The notes: generated by a model from the letters alone, not told the origin. Shown: positions 1 through 8,132, numbered from the stretch's first letter. The stretch: DNA of 46,899 nucleotides from Arsenicibacter rosenii (GCF_001870735.1 NZ_MORL01000008.1:1-46899); one strand, 5' to 3'. Program-made: numbers and translations.

Positions 1-26
1 TTCGTGTCCGGATTTTTAGGACCATA

Positions 27-185
27 TCATTCTGCCGACAACACCCCGTTTTTGTTGAGGGTGTCAAGGTCCTTTTTCTGTTGCTTTAAGCCTTCAATTT
101 CTTTACGAAGTGCTTTGGCCTTTTCCTTTGCGGCGCCTTCCCGAATTTCAATTTCGAAAATGAGGCGATCTGTTTCTTGTGACAT
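27..185 (-). CDS. Small coiled-coil ORF downstream of terminase (hypothetical)
   Basis: A 52-residue ORF starting MSQETDRLIFEIEIREG and ending in TGA. The centre is rich in K and E with heptad-like spacing (KAKALRKEIEGLKQQKKDL), which suggests a short coiled coil. It follows TerL on the same strand after a gap of about 90 bases, where a prophage would carry head or tail genes. The opening resembles, from memory, the start of Bacteroidota tape-measure or tail-associated proteins, so it could be the remnant of a longer gene. The frame stays open for a few codons past the TGA up to the window edge, so a nonsense-truncated gene is possible. Function unknown. Confidence 0.45.
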   Translation of the reverse strand: MSQETDRLIFEIEIREGAAKEKAKALRKEIEGLKQQKKDLDTLNKNGVLSAE

Positions 186-277
186 AATTTTAAACGATTA
201 GAATTAAAAAAAAACAATAAGAGGGTGTCAGGCTAAGTGAGTAAGCCTGTTAGATTTGAGTAATAAATGCCTGAATT

Positions 278-1768
278 TTAGAGCGATCCGCGACCGAAGC
301 GCCCGACTTTTACCGGTATACGATGGGCTTTTGCCGTACCCTTCGGCTCGAAGTACTTTGTATACACAGCCCCGCGAATGGCGTCAAGCGTATGGTTGTG
401 GGCATCAATCGGCACATTGGTAGACTTGCCGTTCTGCATGATCCACTGATAAAGGTTCTTTTCCCTGCGTATGTTGTGCGAACTGGCGGTATAGTGCACA
501 ACATAGTCCTTTAGCTTGTTTATGCCCGCCACGATAGAGCCAGCGCCCTTTATGGTTTCAATGGCGTTAATTCCGGAATAGCTTTCGCCGGTTTCAGTGT
601 AGTAGTTACTGCGAAGCTCTGCAATGCTTTTGGGTTCGGCCTTATCCCAGAACGCTTCTCTCTTCGGATTAACGCCAAGGGCCTTGCATAGTCTCAGTAT
701 GCCGGGATTTGTCAGGCCGGTTTGATAAATAAGCTCATTGACGTAAAGATTCCGGCCATAGATACCGATTTCAACCAGCGCCGTTGGGTCGTTGGTAAAG
801 CCGAAGTCACCGCCGTAAAAGTAGTTCTGACAGTAATCAGGCATTTCCGGAACCTCTATCCAGTCTCCGAAAATCAGGCTTTCAGCATTGGGCTTAGGGT
901 CCTGCTGATACAGGCTATTGAACGTTAGCGGGCTATTGCGCTTGATTGCTTCTATACGCTCCCTGCTGTGGCGTTCAGGCCAAAGGGCTTCGCCTTTCCG
1001 CCTGTTGTCGTATGGCAGCACATCGTTTGTCCGGAGCGCGGCAAACTTAACCACCTCCCACCCGTCAGGATTGGCGGAGCTGCGAACGCCATCGCGCTGA
1101 AGCCAGCGGCCTGCCGGATCGTCTTCGTCCCAACGGGTCGTAACATAAAGTACCCTGCTGTGATTGTGCAAACGGGTTTCTACAACGTCGGTGATCCAGT
1201 CCCAGACCTTTTCCCGAATAGTCGGACTTTGCGCTTCTTCGCGGTCCTTTAAAAGGTCATCAAGAATAGCCACATCAACCGGATCGCCGGTAAGCGGCCC
1301 GCCACGGCCGACCGACTTCAGCGAACCCGTACCCTTGTCGCCCAAAACGTCGAACTCTTCAGTGGTACGGGTCGCCGCTTCGTCTTTGGCGGTCGCCAGT
1401 CGGACTTCAGGGAATAAGGCCCGGTAGCCATTGCTTGTTATCCGTGCCTGAATCTCCCTGTTGAACTTCTTGGCCTTGCTGGCGGAATACGACAGTACCG
1501 CAATTTTAAGGGCGCTATTCCGGCCAAACAGGTAGGCGGGAAGACTTCGGGTTGACAGTTCGCTTTTGCCATGCTGAGGGGGAACAAAGACCATCATTTT
1601 TTTGAATTCCCCTTTGGCGAAGCCGTCCAGTTGTCCCGCCATAATCTCATGAAACCACGTCATGGCGTAATCCGGTTTCAGGTACGGCACGAAGGAGACA
1701 AAACTACGTCGTGCCTGTTCCCGCTGTACCTGTTCCAGCCGTATTTGTGTCGGGTTAATTGGCTTCAT
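278..1768 (-). CDS. Phage terminase large subunit (TerL)
   Basis: 496 residues, the usual size for a phage packaging motor. The N-terminal ATPase shows a Walker A-like loop PPQHGKSE at about residues 63-70 and a Walker B VDVAILDD at about 164-171. The C-terminal RNase H-like nuclease begins at GGDFGFTNDPTALVE near residue 320, with the expected first acidic residue. In the family this protein couples ATP hydrolysis to DNA translocation into a prohead and cuts concatemers. It overlaps the upstream small subunit by 14 bases, so the two are translationally coupled. The gene looks intact. It marks the element as one that packages its own DNA or redirects another phage's packaging. Confidence 0.93.
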   Translation of the reverse strand: MKPINPTQIRLEQVQREQARRSFVSFVPYLKPDYAMTWFHEIMAGQLDGFAKGEFKKMMVFVPPQHGKSELSTRSLPAYLFGRNSALKIAVLSYSASKAKKFNREIQARITSNGYRALFPEVRLATAKDEAATRTTEEFDVLGDKGTGSLKSVGRGGPLTGDPVDVAILDDLLKDREEAQSPTIREKVWDWITDVVETRLHNHSRVLYVTTRWDEDDPAGRWLQRDGVRSSANPDGWEVVKFAALRTNDVLPYDNRRKGEALWPERHSRERIEAIKRNSPLTFNSLYQQDPKPNAESLIFGDWIEVPEMPDYCQNYFYGGDFGFTNDPTALVEIGIYGRNLYVNELIYQTGLTNPGILRLCKALGVNPKREAFWDKAEPKSIAELRSNYYTETGESYSGINAIETIKGAGSIVAGINKLKDYVVHYTASSHNIRREKNLYQWIMQNGKSTNVPIDAHNHTLDAIRGAVYTKYFEPKGTAKAHRIPVKVGRFGRGSL

Positions 1769-2264
1769 TGTTGTTCTGGCGCTCTAAATCCGCTTTGAGT
1801 TTGGCTAATTCGTCGTCGGTCAGGTCCCGCAAATCATTGACGGCAATAGAGCCTGAAAGCTTAATCTCCTGCTTATCACGCCAGACTTTAGGCTGACGGT
1901 TTTTAAGCCAGAAAATAGCGGCTGTGGTGTCGGCCGGAATATGCTTACGAACAACCTTGGTACGGGTTCTGCCTTGTTCGTCTTCTTCGTTAGTTACTTC
2001 CGTGAATTCGTAGCCGGTACCCCGTTTATACAGGGATGCTGCTACGTTCGCGTCAGCTACAATCTTCCCCTTTTTTACGGACTCAAAAAATTCAGGAAAA
2101 CTCTGTTTCCAGTTGTTAATTGTCTGCTCCGTTACTTCAAAGAATGTCGCCATATCGTTATCGGTAAGCCCTAACAGGCAGAGTTGATAAGCTAACTGAG
2201 CGTTTTCCGGTTTGTATTTGGTTGGTCGCCGATTTTTCTTGGTTTCCTGTGGTTTACTTTCCAT
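1755..2264 (-). CDS. Phage terminase small subunit (TerS), HTH type
   Basis: 169 residues. An N-terminal helix-turn-helix spans about residues 20-65 (LGLTDNDMATFFEVTEQTIN), typical of DNA-recognising terminase small subunits. The C-terminal part is charged and ends DLERQNNNEAN, where an oligomerisation or TerL-binding segment would lie. Its stop overlaps the TerL start by 14 bases on the same strand, the classic terS-terL arrangement. It should recognise the packaging site. The assignment rests mainly on HTH plus position; another DNA-binding protein is possible but unlikely beside TerL. Confidence 0.82.
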   Translation of the reverse strand: MESKPQETKKNRRPTKYKPENAQLAYQLCLLGLTDNDMATFFEVTEQTINNWKQSFPEFFESVKKGKIVADANVAASLYKRGTGYEFTEVTNEEDEQGRTRTKVVRKHIPADTTAAIFWLKNRQPKVWRDKQEIKLSGSIAVNDLRDLTDDELAKLKADLERQNNNEAN

Positions 2265-2279
2265 CGTATTTGTCCTGTT

Positions 2280-3413
2280 TTAAATTGATATGGTTTTAAG
2301 CTTGTAAAGCTGCGCGGTCATTTCTGCCGGCCATTGCGGAATAAGTACCAGGCGGGTTCGTTCGTCGGGCTGGCTATCCCAGAAAACAGGATAATCTTCA
2401 TTGTAAGCTGAGGCCTTAAACTCATTGATTTCTGAATGATTATCGTCTTCTTTGAACTGGCGTAAAATCGTCAGTTGGTTGTATACCTGCTGAATTGGCG
2501 GGACCAAAACACGCCATTCAATACCCTGACGTTGACATAGATAGAAAAACGTGCCTAGTGTCGCTTTTGACTTGGCCTTCGAACAAGCTGTATACTGCCT
2601 GTCTGTTTGCTCTGACTGATAGCCGGGGTAATTCTGACTGATAAGGTGAAAATATTCGCGTCCGGTTTCACCAAATGAATTTGCTAGTGCACAGCCAACC
2701 TCATACCACTCTCCGTAACTATCCCCTATATACGCACCGCGCTTGATCAGCTCGTCTATACAGCATTCTACACGCTGTTTTTCGACGTCTGAATCAGTGC
2801 TGAATGATAATAAACGGGGCTTAGCAGCTTCAGGAGCGTCATATAATTCAAACACCATAACCTGTTCAGGTATATAGGGCGCGGGATCATAGGAATACCC
2901 GCGTAAACTGGCAACATTCCGCGGCTTTGAGTCAATAGCAATTCCATAGTAAGAAAACACCCGTTTCAAGGCGTCAAAATGCTGCCCGTGTTTTTCAATA
3001 TCGGCTATCGGCACTAACCCCCAATATCCTTTTCCTGAAGCAGATAAGGCACAATACGCGACAAATGGCAAATGACTGATTTGTGTTTTCAGGTCTTCAT
3101 AATTACGAATATCAGGGTTGTCTTTTGGATCAATATCAAACTGGATTAAGCGCGTATGGCTACCGGCTACCATACATGATTCCTGTCGGTAAGTAAAAAC
3201 ACCACTGGGTGTAATTGCCGGTAACTTGCCCTTAATACGGTCGCGCATACTTTTATCGTCAATCTGACGTAATTGCTCAACTTCAGATTTGTACTTGGCG
3301 GAAGTCAGCCATTTTGATAGGCTTATAGTCGCCGGATTTGCCGGCGTATCATAGTTGGCAAAGCAGCTAACTGATACATTTAACACATCGTGAACAGGCA
3401 GATAAGTAGCCAT
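2280..3413 (-). CDS. Replication primase, BT4734-like N-domain plus PriCT_2
   Basis: 377 residues. The N-terminal part matches the BT4734/VirE-N primase-like domain of Bacteroidota mobile elements. It has the metal-binding pair in LIQFDIDPKDN (D93 and D95), SASGKGYWGLVP at about 124-135, and a later acidic/basic region AIDSKPRNVASLRGYSYDP at about 159-177. Residues about 212-295 look like a PriCT_2 C-terminal primase domain (YGEWYEVGCALANSFGETGR). No helicase motif is present, so unwinding must come from another protein, probably the RepA-like ATPase encoded just upstream. It would prime replication of the element. TerS follows after 15 bases, in the same operon. Confidence 0.82.
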   Translation of the reverse strand: MATYLPVHDVLNVSVSCFANYDTPANPATISLSKWLTSAKYKSEVEQLRQIDDKSMRDRIKGKLPAITPSGVFTYRQESCMVAGSHTRLIQFDIDPKDNPDIRNYEDLKTQISHLPFVAYCALSASGKGYWGLVPIADIEKHGQHFDALKRVFSYYGIAIDSKPRNVASLRGYSYDPAPYIPEQVMVFELYDAPEAAKPRLLSFSTDSDVEKQRVECCIDELIKRGAYIGDSYGEWYEVGCALANSFGETGREYFHLISQNYPGYQSEQTDRQYTACSKAKSKATLGTFFYLCQRQGIEWRVLVPPIQQVYNQLTILRQFKEDDNHSEINEFKASAYNEDYPVFWDSQPDERTRLVLIPQWPAEMTAQLYKLKTISI

Positions 3414-3461
3414 GCTGATACTGCTAAAAAAGGTGCTAAAATGATTTTGGCAGGGTTATTT

Positions 3462-3513
3462 GAAGGTGCTAACTGCTAAAGGCCATATAAGGGGTTTAGC
3501 AGTTAGCACCTTC
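3462..3513. repeat. Perfect 19-bp inverted repeat between RepA-like and primase genes
   Basis: Left arm 3462-3480 (GAAGGTGCTAACTGCTAAA) and right arm 3495-3513 are exact reverse complements separated by 14 bases. The right arm includes the last codons and stop of the RepA-like gene. Partial direct copies of the arm (CTGCTAAA and GGTGCTAA) lie at about 3421-3440. No T-run follows the stem in the direction of transcription, so a simple intrinsic terminator is unlikely. A replication-origin hairpin, an operator or an mRNA-level switch are the alternatives. Confidence 0.85.
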
Positions 3514-4737
3514 CTCATCATCCAGAATGACTAACTGAAAAAACTGGTCCCGTCCTTCAGTTAAATCCCCTAACTGAACCGCTTGCCCTTCCTCATTATA
3601 CATCACCGGCTTTTGGATCATAATATCTTTTAGCCGGCTGCGTATAGTAGCATTCTTGGCATTGAATTCAGCTTCTAACGTGGCCCATACTTTGTTTTTA
3701 GGCATACGCCCGTCGGAGAGCAGGCTGACTAATCGTTCCGTTATATCGTCAATATCAGCTTTTTGCTTCCGCTGATTGATATGCGCTGATATGGCTGAAC
3801 TATCCGCTAAAACAAGCCCTTTTGCTTCTTCACTATATTGGAGGTAAAGAGGATCAGGGCGTTTCCCGCGCCTAAGTTTTAAGTAACGAAGACGAATCAA
3901 TTCGGAATCATTTCCATTAGCATCCTTTTCATAACCAATCTGAAGCATAGTGCTTGCTTTATTAGCCGCTTCTGTTCCCGTATGACCTCTGGCTTTGTCT
4001 GTGCCGGGATTCTGATGGATTACCAGCAGAAACGTGGCATTATGACGGTCGCAGAGATTGCCGATAAAGTCAAACAGCCTCATAGATTCTGTGGCATTAT
4101 TGAAGTCGCTAACCGCGTCAGTGACAACATCAATCAGGCAAAACAGGTGAAGGTTTGTGCTGTCTCTAACTTCCGAAATAAACCCTTCAATAGCATCAAA
4201 CCGGCGATTGCGTTCGACAGATTTAATAGACGTAAATCTAAAGTCGGGCGGGCGGTCTTCAACCCGGAAGCCGGCATTCACTTTGATGCTTTGGATAGCG
4301 TATGGTAGTTCTTCACTCTGGTTGCGCTCGGTGTCAATATAGCATACACAAAACCGCTCCAATTCAGCCCTTATAAACTGAAGAAAGTGTTTGGCTCTTG
4401 GATTATCCGCCAGCATCAGCGCTGCCCACAATTCCGCAAGCCGGGATTTATGACTTCCATAGGCGCCCTGAATGATGTTAATAGTGCCTCTACCAATGAT
4501 ACCTGTATCGTTCCGGCTAATCAGCGGAGGTGTAAAAACCACCGGTTTACTTGCCGCCAGCGCAAGGCTTTCTTCCCGATCCAATAACTCCTGTATCAGG
4601 CCAATATTTCCGTCTGGATCATTATGGCTGGTTCTGCCTTTATCAGGCAATTTTTGAGCGAATTTGGCAGGGTCAAACCCACGGATTTCCACGTCAAACG
4701 GTGTATTAAATGGCTGTTTACCGTTCATAAAAGGCAA
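3496..4737 (-). CDS. RepA-like RecA-fold replicative ATPase/helicase
   Basis: 413 residues. The RecA-like core has a P-loop at residues 91-98 (GAYGSHKS) in which the usual glycine before lysine is histidine. A Walker B-type strand LFCLIDVVTDAV lies near 198-209. A sensor region LLVIHQNPGTDKARGHTGTE at about 237-256 is typical of RepA/AAA_25 hexameric helicases of plasmids and mobile elements. The C-terminal part (about 310-413) is charged, with a winged-helix-like segment (LLSDGRMPKNKVWATLEAEF). It most likely unwinds DNA for the primase encoded next. The 3' end is embedded in a perfect inverted repeat. Assignment to the superfamily is firm; a helicase role is inferred from context. Confidence 0.75.
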   Translation of the reverse strand: MPFMNGKQPFNTPFDVEIRGFDPAKFAQKLPDKGRTSHNDPDGNIGLIQELLDREESLALAASKPVVFTPPLISRNDTGIIGRGTINIIQGAYGSHKSRLAELWAALMLADNPRAKHFLQFIRAELERFCVCYIDTERNQSEELPYAIQSIKVNAGFRVEDRPPDFRFTSIKSVERNRRFDAIEGFISEVRDSTNLHLFCLIDVVTDAVSDFNNATESMRLFDFIGNLCDRHNATFLLVIHQNPGTDKARGHTGTEAANKASTMLQIGYEKDANGNDSELIRLRYLKLRRGKRPDPLYLQYSEEAKGLVLADSSAISAHINQRKQKADIDDITERLVSLLSDGRMPKNKVWATLEAEFNAKNATIRSRLKDIMIQKPVMYNEEGQAVQLGDLTEGRDQFFQLVILDDEEGANC

Positions 4738-4805
4738 TAGTTTAGCTGGGTACGGTTTTTAAGGACCATACCGGAAAGCATGTTTTTTAAGCAATTATTG
4801 AAGTA

Positions 4806-5669
4806 CTACAGGGGTGTTGAGGTTTCTTCTTTCCATGCGTGGAATGCTTCCATAAGCAGGGCTGTTTTGTCAATAGCCTTAAATGCAGCTTCGTCTATAT
4901 TATCAATATAAACCGGAATAATTCGCCGATTGCATGCCGGATAGTTGAGCAGTCGCTCCAGGGATTGTGCATTGCTCACAATACCGCCCAGAACGGCTAA
5001 ACGCTTACGGTCAGAGTATTGCCCCTGGTTCCGGAACGTAAACATATCTTTAGTTGCAAGGCTGTTAAATCGCGCACGTTTAGCATTTGTATTCGGGTTT
5101 AGGTCGAAGTCGTAAACCAAAATATTATCACACATATGCCGCTTGGCGCTTCTACCAGAACAAAGATTGGTGTCAGTACAATATCGTGCCAGCTCCTTGG
5201 GTAGTAGCAACTGAAAGAACTCAATCGCAAACGGGTGATCTGTCAGTACTAATGTAAACTCTGAAGGCTTTCCGTAAACAGATGCAACAAGTCCGGTCAG
5301 CCATTTCCGGAAGCTATACTGCAATAATTCGGCATGGCTATTAAATGGCTTCACTAATGGGTTGCTTAATTCAAAACAATTGGCTAACTGTTGGATTGTA
5401 CCCGATGGCCGCAAGCCAATATTCTTTTCAAAAAACTCTTCTCCCGGATCAAAGTCAGGCACCATTTTTTTTAGTCTTGAGAGTGTGCGCTCAATATCTC
5501 TCACATAGCCAAACTTATTTTTTGCCTCAAGGACAATAGACGCCCAATACCTATCATCTAATATGCCACCATCTTTATCAGTAAGAACCTTGGTTCGAAC
5601 ATTACGCTGAAAGCCCATAGCCCAAAAGAAGACTGCGATTTCAAGATAATCTCTTCTGCTTTGGCTCAT
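4806..5669 (-). CDS. Degenerate VapE/VirE-like protein (Walker motifs lost)
   Basis: 287 residues. From about residue 115 onward the sequence follows the VapE/VirE superfamily of phage and satellite replication proteins: FRKWLTGLVASVYG, then a strand FTLVLT, FFQLLLPKEL, later FTFRNQGQYSDRKRLAVLGG, and NRRIIPVYIDNID. The P-loop position, normally GxxxxGKT, reads TDHPFAIEFF (about 143-152) with no GK[ST]. The Walker B position reads ILVYDFD instead of an acidic pair. It is therefore probably unable to hydrolyse ATP. The reading frame is intact and overlaps the upstream HTH gene by 4 bases, so it is not an obvious pseudogene. It could act as a structural replication or interference factor. The N-terminal 110 residues are not recognised. 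Confidence 0.6.
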   Translation of the reverse strand: MSQSRRDYLEIAVFFWAMGFQRNVRTKVLTDKDGGILDDRYWASIVLEAKNKFGYVRDIERTLSRLKKMVPDFDPGEEFFEKNIGLRPSGTIQQLANCFELSNPLVKPFNSHAELLQYSFRKWLTGLVASVYGKPSEFTLVLTDHPFAIEFFQLLLPKELARYCTDTNLCSGRSAKRHMCDNILVYDFDLNPNTNAKRARFNSLATKDMFTFRNQGQYSDRKRLAVLGGIVSNAQSLERLLNYPACNRRIIPVYIDNIDEAAFKAIDKTALLMEAFHAWKEETSTPL

Positions 5670-6121
5670 GCTCTACGCCGGTTGACGGAGGCACGGCCCG
5701 ATGCTACCTGAGCAGCGTTTTTTTTACGTTTAGTTTGGCGACTATTTAAGTAGGCCTCCGCTTGCTCTTGAAGCTCTACTTGCATGGCAGGCCGCTCACC
5801 CTTCAACCATTGGTCGATTTCTGATTTGAGAAAGACAATTCTCTTACCTACTTTCCGCCCTGGTATTTCACGCCGCTGAAATTTGTTTCTTAGAGTTGAA
5901 ACAGCGGGCTTTCCCGGTAAATAATCAGACAGCTCTTCTGTAGTGAAATGCTTATCTAACTCTTTGTCATTTTCGGTGACTAAAGAAAGTAAGCTAATGA
6001 CTTGGTCCATCTTAGGGACAAACTCCTTTAGTGCGAAAAGTGCAACAACTACCTCTTCAACTGTGATTTCGCCTTCTTTTTTCATCATTTTGCCGTGTCT
6101 TAGTATCTGATGTAACATCAA
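5666..6121 (-). CDS. HTH DNA-binding protein, excisionase-like (HTH_17 family)
   Basis: 151 residues if the first ATG is used; an internal pair of Met at residues 12-13 gives a plausible shorter form (start about 6088). The domain at about 58-110 (FTTEELSDYLPGKPAVSTLR followed by IPGRKVGKRIVFLKSEID) is the winged-HTH form used by excisionases and small regulators in Bacteroidota mobile elements. An acidic helical N-terminus and a strongly basic tail (KRKKNAAQVASGRASVNRRR) flank it. It overlaps the VapE-like gene by 4 bases (ATGA), so it heads the replication/packaging operon and may regulate it or direct excision. Confidence 0.72.
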   Translation of the reverse strand: MMLHQILRHGKMMKKEGEITVEEVVVALFALKEFVPKMDQVISLLSLVTENDKELDKHFTTEELSDYLPGKPAVSTLRNKFQRREIPGRKVGKRIVFLKSEIDQWLKGERPAMQVELQEQAEAYLNSRQTKRKKNAAQVASGRASVNRRRA

Positions 6122-6286
6122 TGCAATATTACATTACAAGCACCTCTACATCTTGGCAGAAGACGGAAAAAGCATTGGTTTTTTCACAATTCTGCGGCAT
6201 TTTAGACCATAAAATCATCGGATAACTTCAAATATTTACCCCACGCAAAAAGCCTACAAACAACTGACTAACAAACACTTAAACCT

Positions 6287-7405
6287 CTAAATATCCAAGT
6301 TAATCCTACTTGCTGCCTCTCGCTTTTTCTCATCTACAATCTTTGCATATATCTGTGTTGTTTTCAGTTCACGGTGCCCTAACATTTTTGAGACTGTGTA
6401 AATATCGGTACCTAATGTAAGCTGCAACGTCGCATAAGTGTGCCGAAAACAGTGGAATGTGAGGTGCTTTTTAATGCCTGCTTCTTTTGCCCATAACCGT
6501 AGGTGGTTGTTTATCTTAGTTGAGTAGTCCAACCGCTGAATAATACATTCATTGTCCCCTTTACGATTGCCTAAAATGCTGACGGCTTGCGCTGAAACGG
6601 GCAAAAGCTCTACCCCTTTCGTCTTTTGCTGTGTAAACTGAATAGCGTATTCACCCTCCCCTAACTGTCGAATTTGCCCCCAAGTAATCCGCGTTATATC
6701 GGAGAAGCGTAGACCAGTTAAGGCTGAAAAGATTGCGGCCTTTACCAGTTCCGGATTCTTCGAAAAACCGGTTTTGACCAGTGCCTGTAATTCCTGTAAT
6801 GTAAGATACTCCCGGTTAGTTTCTTCCGATTTTATACCACTGACCTTCGCGTTAATGTCATCCTTAAGCAAACCGTCTTTATATGCCTGCTTTAGCGCCG
6901 CCTTGAATTTGTTGAAATAGCTAAGTGCTGTATTCTGCGAGAGCTTATTTTCGTTTCTGTTACTTTCTGTTGTCAATAAATAATCCCGAAACGCCTCACA
7001 TTTCTTTACCGTTAGGTCTGCAACCCTCAACGATGACCCAGCAAAATTTTTAAGGTGTAATAATGCACATTGCCAGTTATCAGCGTTGCTGCCGGTCTTC
7101 ATTCCCGCCTGCTCTTCGAAGTACTTCACAAAACACGTTTCTTTCTGCTTACCAGAAAGAAACCCATAAGCGCCCTTTTGTACGTCAATTTGCCTCTGTG
7201 CCCTGATAGTTTCAGCAAGTTCTAGCATCTGTTTGTTTTGTTCCTTGTCTAAAATCTTTCTGGGCTTATCAAATACATACATACCCAGAAACTCCCGACG
7301 TGTTGGCTTGCCGGTGTCAGGGTGTGGAATTGCCGGATAATAATCTAAGTAGAGGCTACTACGGCCGTCAGTGATCGGCTTTTTACGAAGTTTAACTTTT
7401 ATCAT
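6287..7405 (-). CDS. Tyrosine recombinase (site-specific integrase)
   Basis: 372 residues. It has an N-terminal arm-binding region, a SAM-like core-binding domain at about 90-185, and a catalytic domain with the full set of residues: Arg in SALTGLRFSD, Lys in QQKTKG, HxxR in TFHCFRHTYA, His in MLGHRELKTT, and the nucleophile Tyr in TQIYAKI. It therefore looks active and should integrate and excise the element. It begins inside the stop of the Zn-ribbon/HTH gene (4-base overlap). The coding direction places it near the mnmE-proximal end, where the attachment site is expected. Confidence 0.95.
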   Translation of the reverse strand: MIKVKLRKKPITDGRSSLYLDYYPAIPHPDTGKPTRREFLGMYVFDKPRKILDKEQNKQMLELAETIRAQRQIDVQKGAYGFLSGKQKETCFVKYFEEQAGMKTGSNADNWQCALLHLKNFAGSSLRVADLTVKKCEAFRDYLLTTESNRNENKLSQNTALSYFNKFKAALKQAYKDGLLKDDINAKVSGIKSEETNREYLTLQELQALVKTGFSKNPELVKAAIFSALTGLRFSDITRITWGQIRQLGEGEYAIQFTQQKTKGVELLPVSAQAVSILGNRKGDNECIIQRLDYSTKINNHLRLWAKEAGIKKHLTFHCFRHTYATLQLTLGTDIYTVSKMLGHRELKTTQIYAKIVDEKKREAASRINLDI

Positions 7406-7962
7406 GGCTGGGTTGGTCTATTAAAGAGTTCATCAATGATAGCTCTAGGCACATAGGCGTAAATACCACTGTATTGCTTAGGGACAGCATTCCTCCGTAT
7501 CAATTCCGAAAGAGCTTTGTCAGAAATCCCGTATTTCTCCCGTACTTCCTTTAACGTGTAGCAATCCGATAACGATACGGCTACCGGCTCCGAAGTCTGT
7601 TGAATAGTTGACTGATTAAATAGCTTGTCCAGATCGGCACGCCGTATGACGGTACGACGGCCGATTTTACCGGCGTTGAGATTACCTGCCTTAATGTTAC
7701 GCCAGATTGTCCAACGGCTTACACCTAACAGCTTACTGGCATCTGCAATGTTAAGCCCGTCTTTCTGCTTTATGACCTCTATAGGGTATTCTATAATCTT
7801 TCGCGTATGCTCGTTACTGGCATCAATCCTTTCTGCCTTCTTTCTGGCTTTATAAGCCCGCTTGGCGCAAGCATCGCTACAGGTTTTTGTGACTGTGGTA
7901 CGGGCCTCAAACTCTTTACCGCAATACTCACATATCCGCTTTACCCTTATGTTAGAACTCAT
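7402..7962 (-). CDS. Zn-ribbon plus double-HTH protein preceding the integrase
   Basis: 186 residues. The N-terminus has a four-cysteine zinc knuckle (CEYCGKEF then CSDAC, Cys 11, 14, 28, 32), followed by a basic linker. A first HTH_17-type domain lies at about 70-115 (IADASKLLGVSRWTIWRNIK) and a second at about 133-180 (YTLKEVREKYGISDKALSEL). Tandem HTH proteins of this kind often precede integrases in Bacteroidota elements and may be excisionases or directionality/repressor proteins. It is the most promoter-proximal gene of the element and sits directly behind four evenly phased TGTTGC motifs, which are candidates for its own operator or for recombination accessory sites. Confidence 0.78.
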   Translation of the reverse strand: MSSNIRVKRICEYCGKEFEARTTVTKTCSDACAKRAYKARKKAERIDASNEHTRKIIEYPIEVIKQKDGLNIADASKLLGVSRWTIWRNIKAGNLNAGKIGRRTVIRRADLDKLFNQSTIQQTSEPVAVSLSDCYTLKEVREKYGISDKALSELIRRNAVPKQYSGIYAYVPRAIIDELFNRPTQP

Positions 7963-7970
7963 AGATTAAG

Positions 7971-8016
7971 TGTTGCTGAATGTTGCCAATAGTTTCAGTA
8001 TGTTGCTACATGTTGC
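7971..8016. promoter_or_regulatory. Four phased TGTTGC repeats upstream of the HTH/integrase operon
   Basis: TGTTGC starts at 7971, 7981, 8001 and 8011, that is at 10, 20 and 10 bases, all on the same strand and in register with the DNA helix. They begin 9 bases upstream of the HTH start codon. This spacing fits an operator array for the HTH protein or arm-type sites for integrase/excisionase near an attachment site. Confidence 0.6.
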
Positions 8017-8032
8017 ATAATTTCGCCTAAAA

Positions 8033-8080
8033 AATGAGCATTGTAGCAAAACAAGCTCATTAGGTACAACCAAGGTACAA
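8033..8080. repeat. Inverted and direct repeats in the element-mnmE junction
   Basis: A 7-bp inverted repeat AATGAGC (8033-8039) / GCTCATT (8055-8061) is followed by two direct copies of AGGTACAA at 8062-8069 and 8073-8080 (11-base period). Together with the TGTTGC array this gives a repeat-rich 110-base stretch with no gene, as expected for an attachment or control region. The exact crossover point cannot be fixed because the other end of the element is outside the window. Confidence 0.45.
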
Positions 8081-8132
8081 ATTTTAGAGTTTTAAGCAAA
8101 TAGTATGATTTACCAAAACGTCGTCACTACAA

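Noticed and set aside
15-4772. Shared string TATGGTCCT with an A-run at about 15-27 and 4755-4772, and TATGGTCCT again at about 33764
   Set aside because: Nine-base matches are expected at this rate in 47 kb; no consistent position relative to genes.
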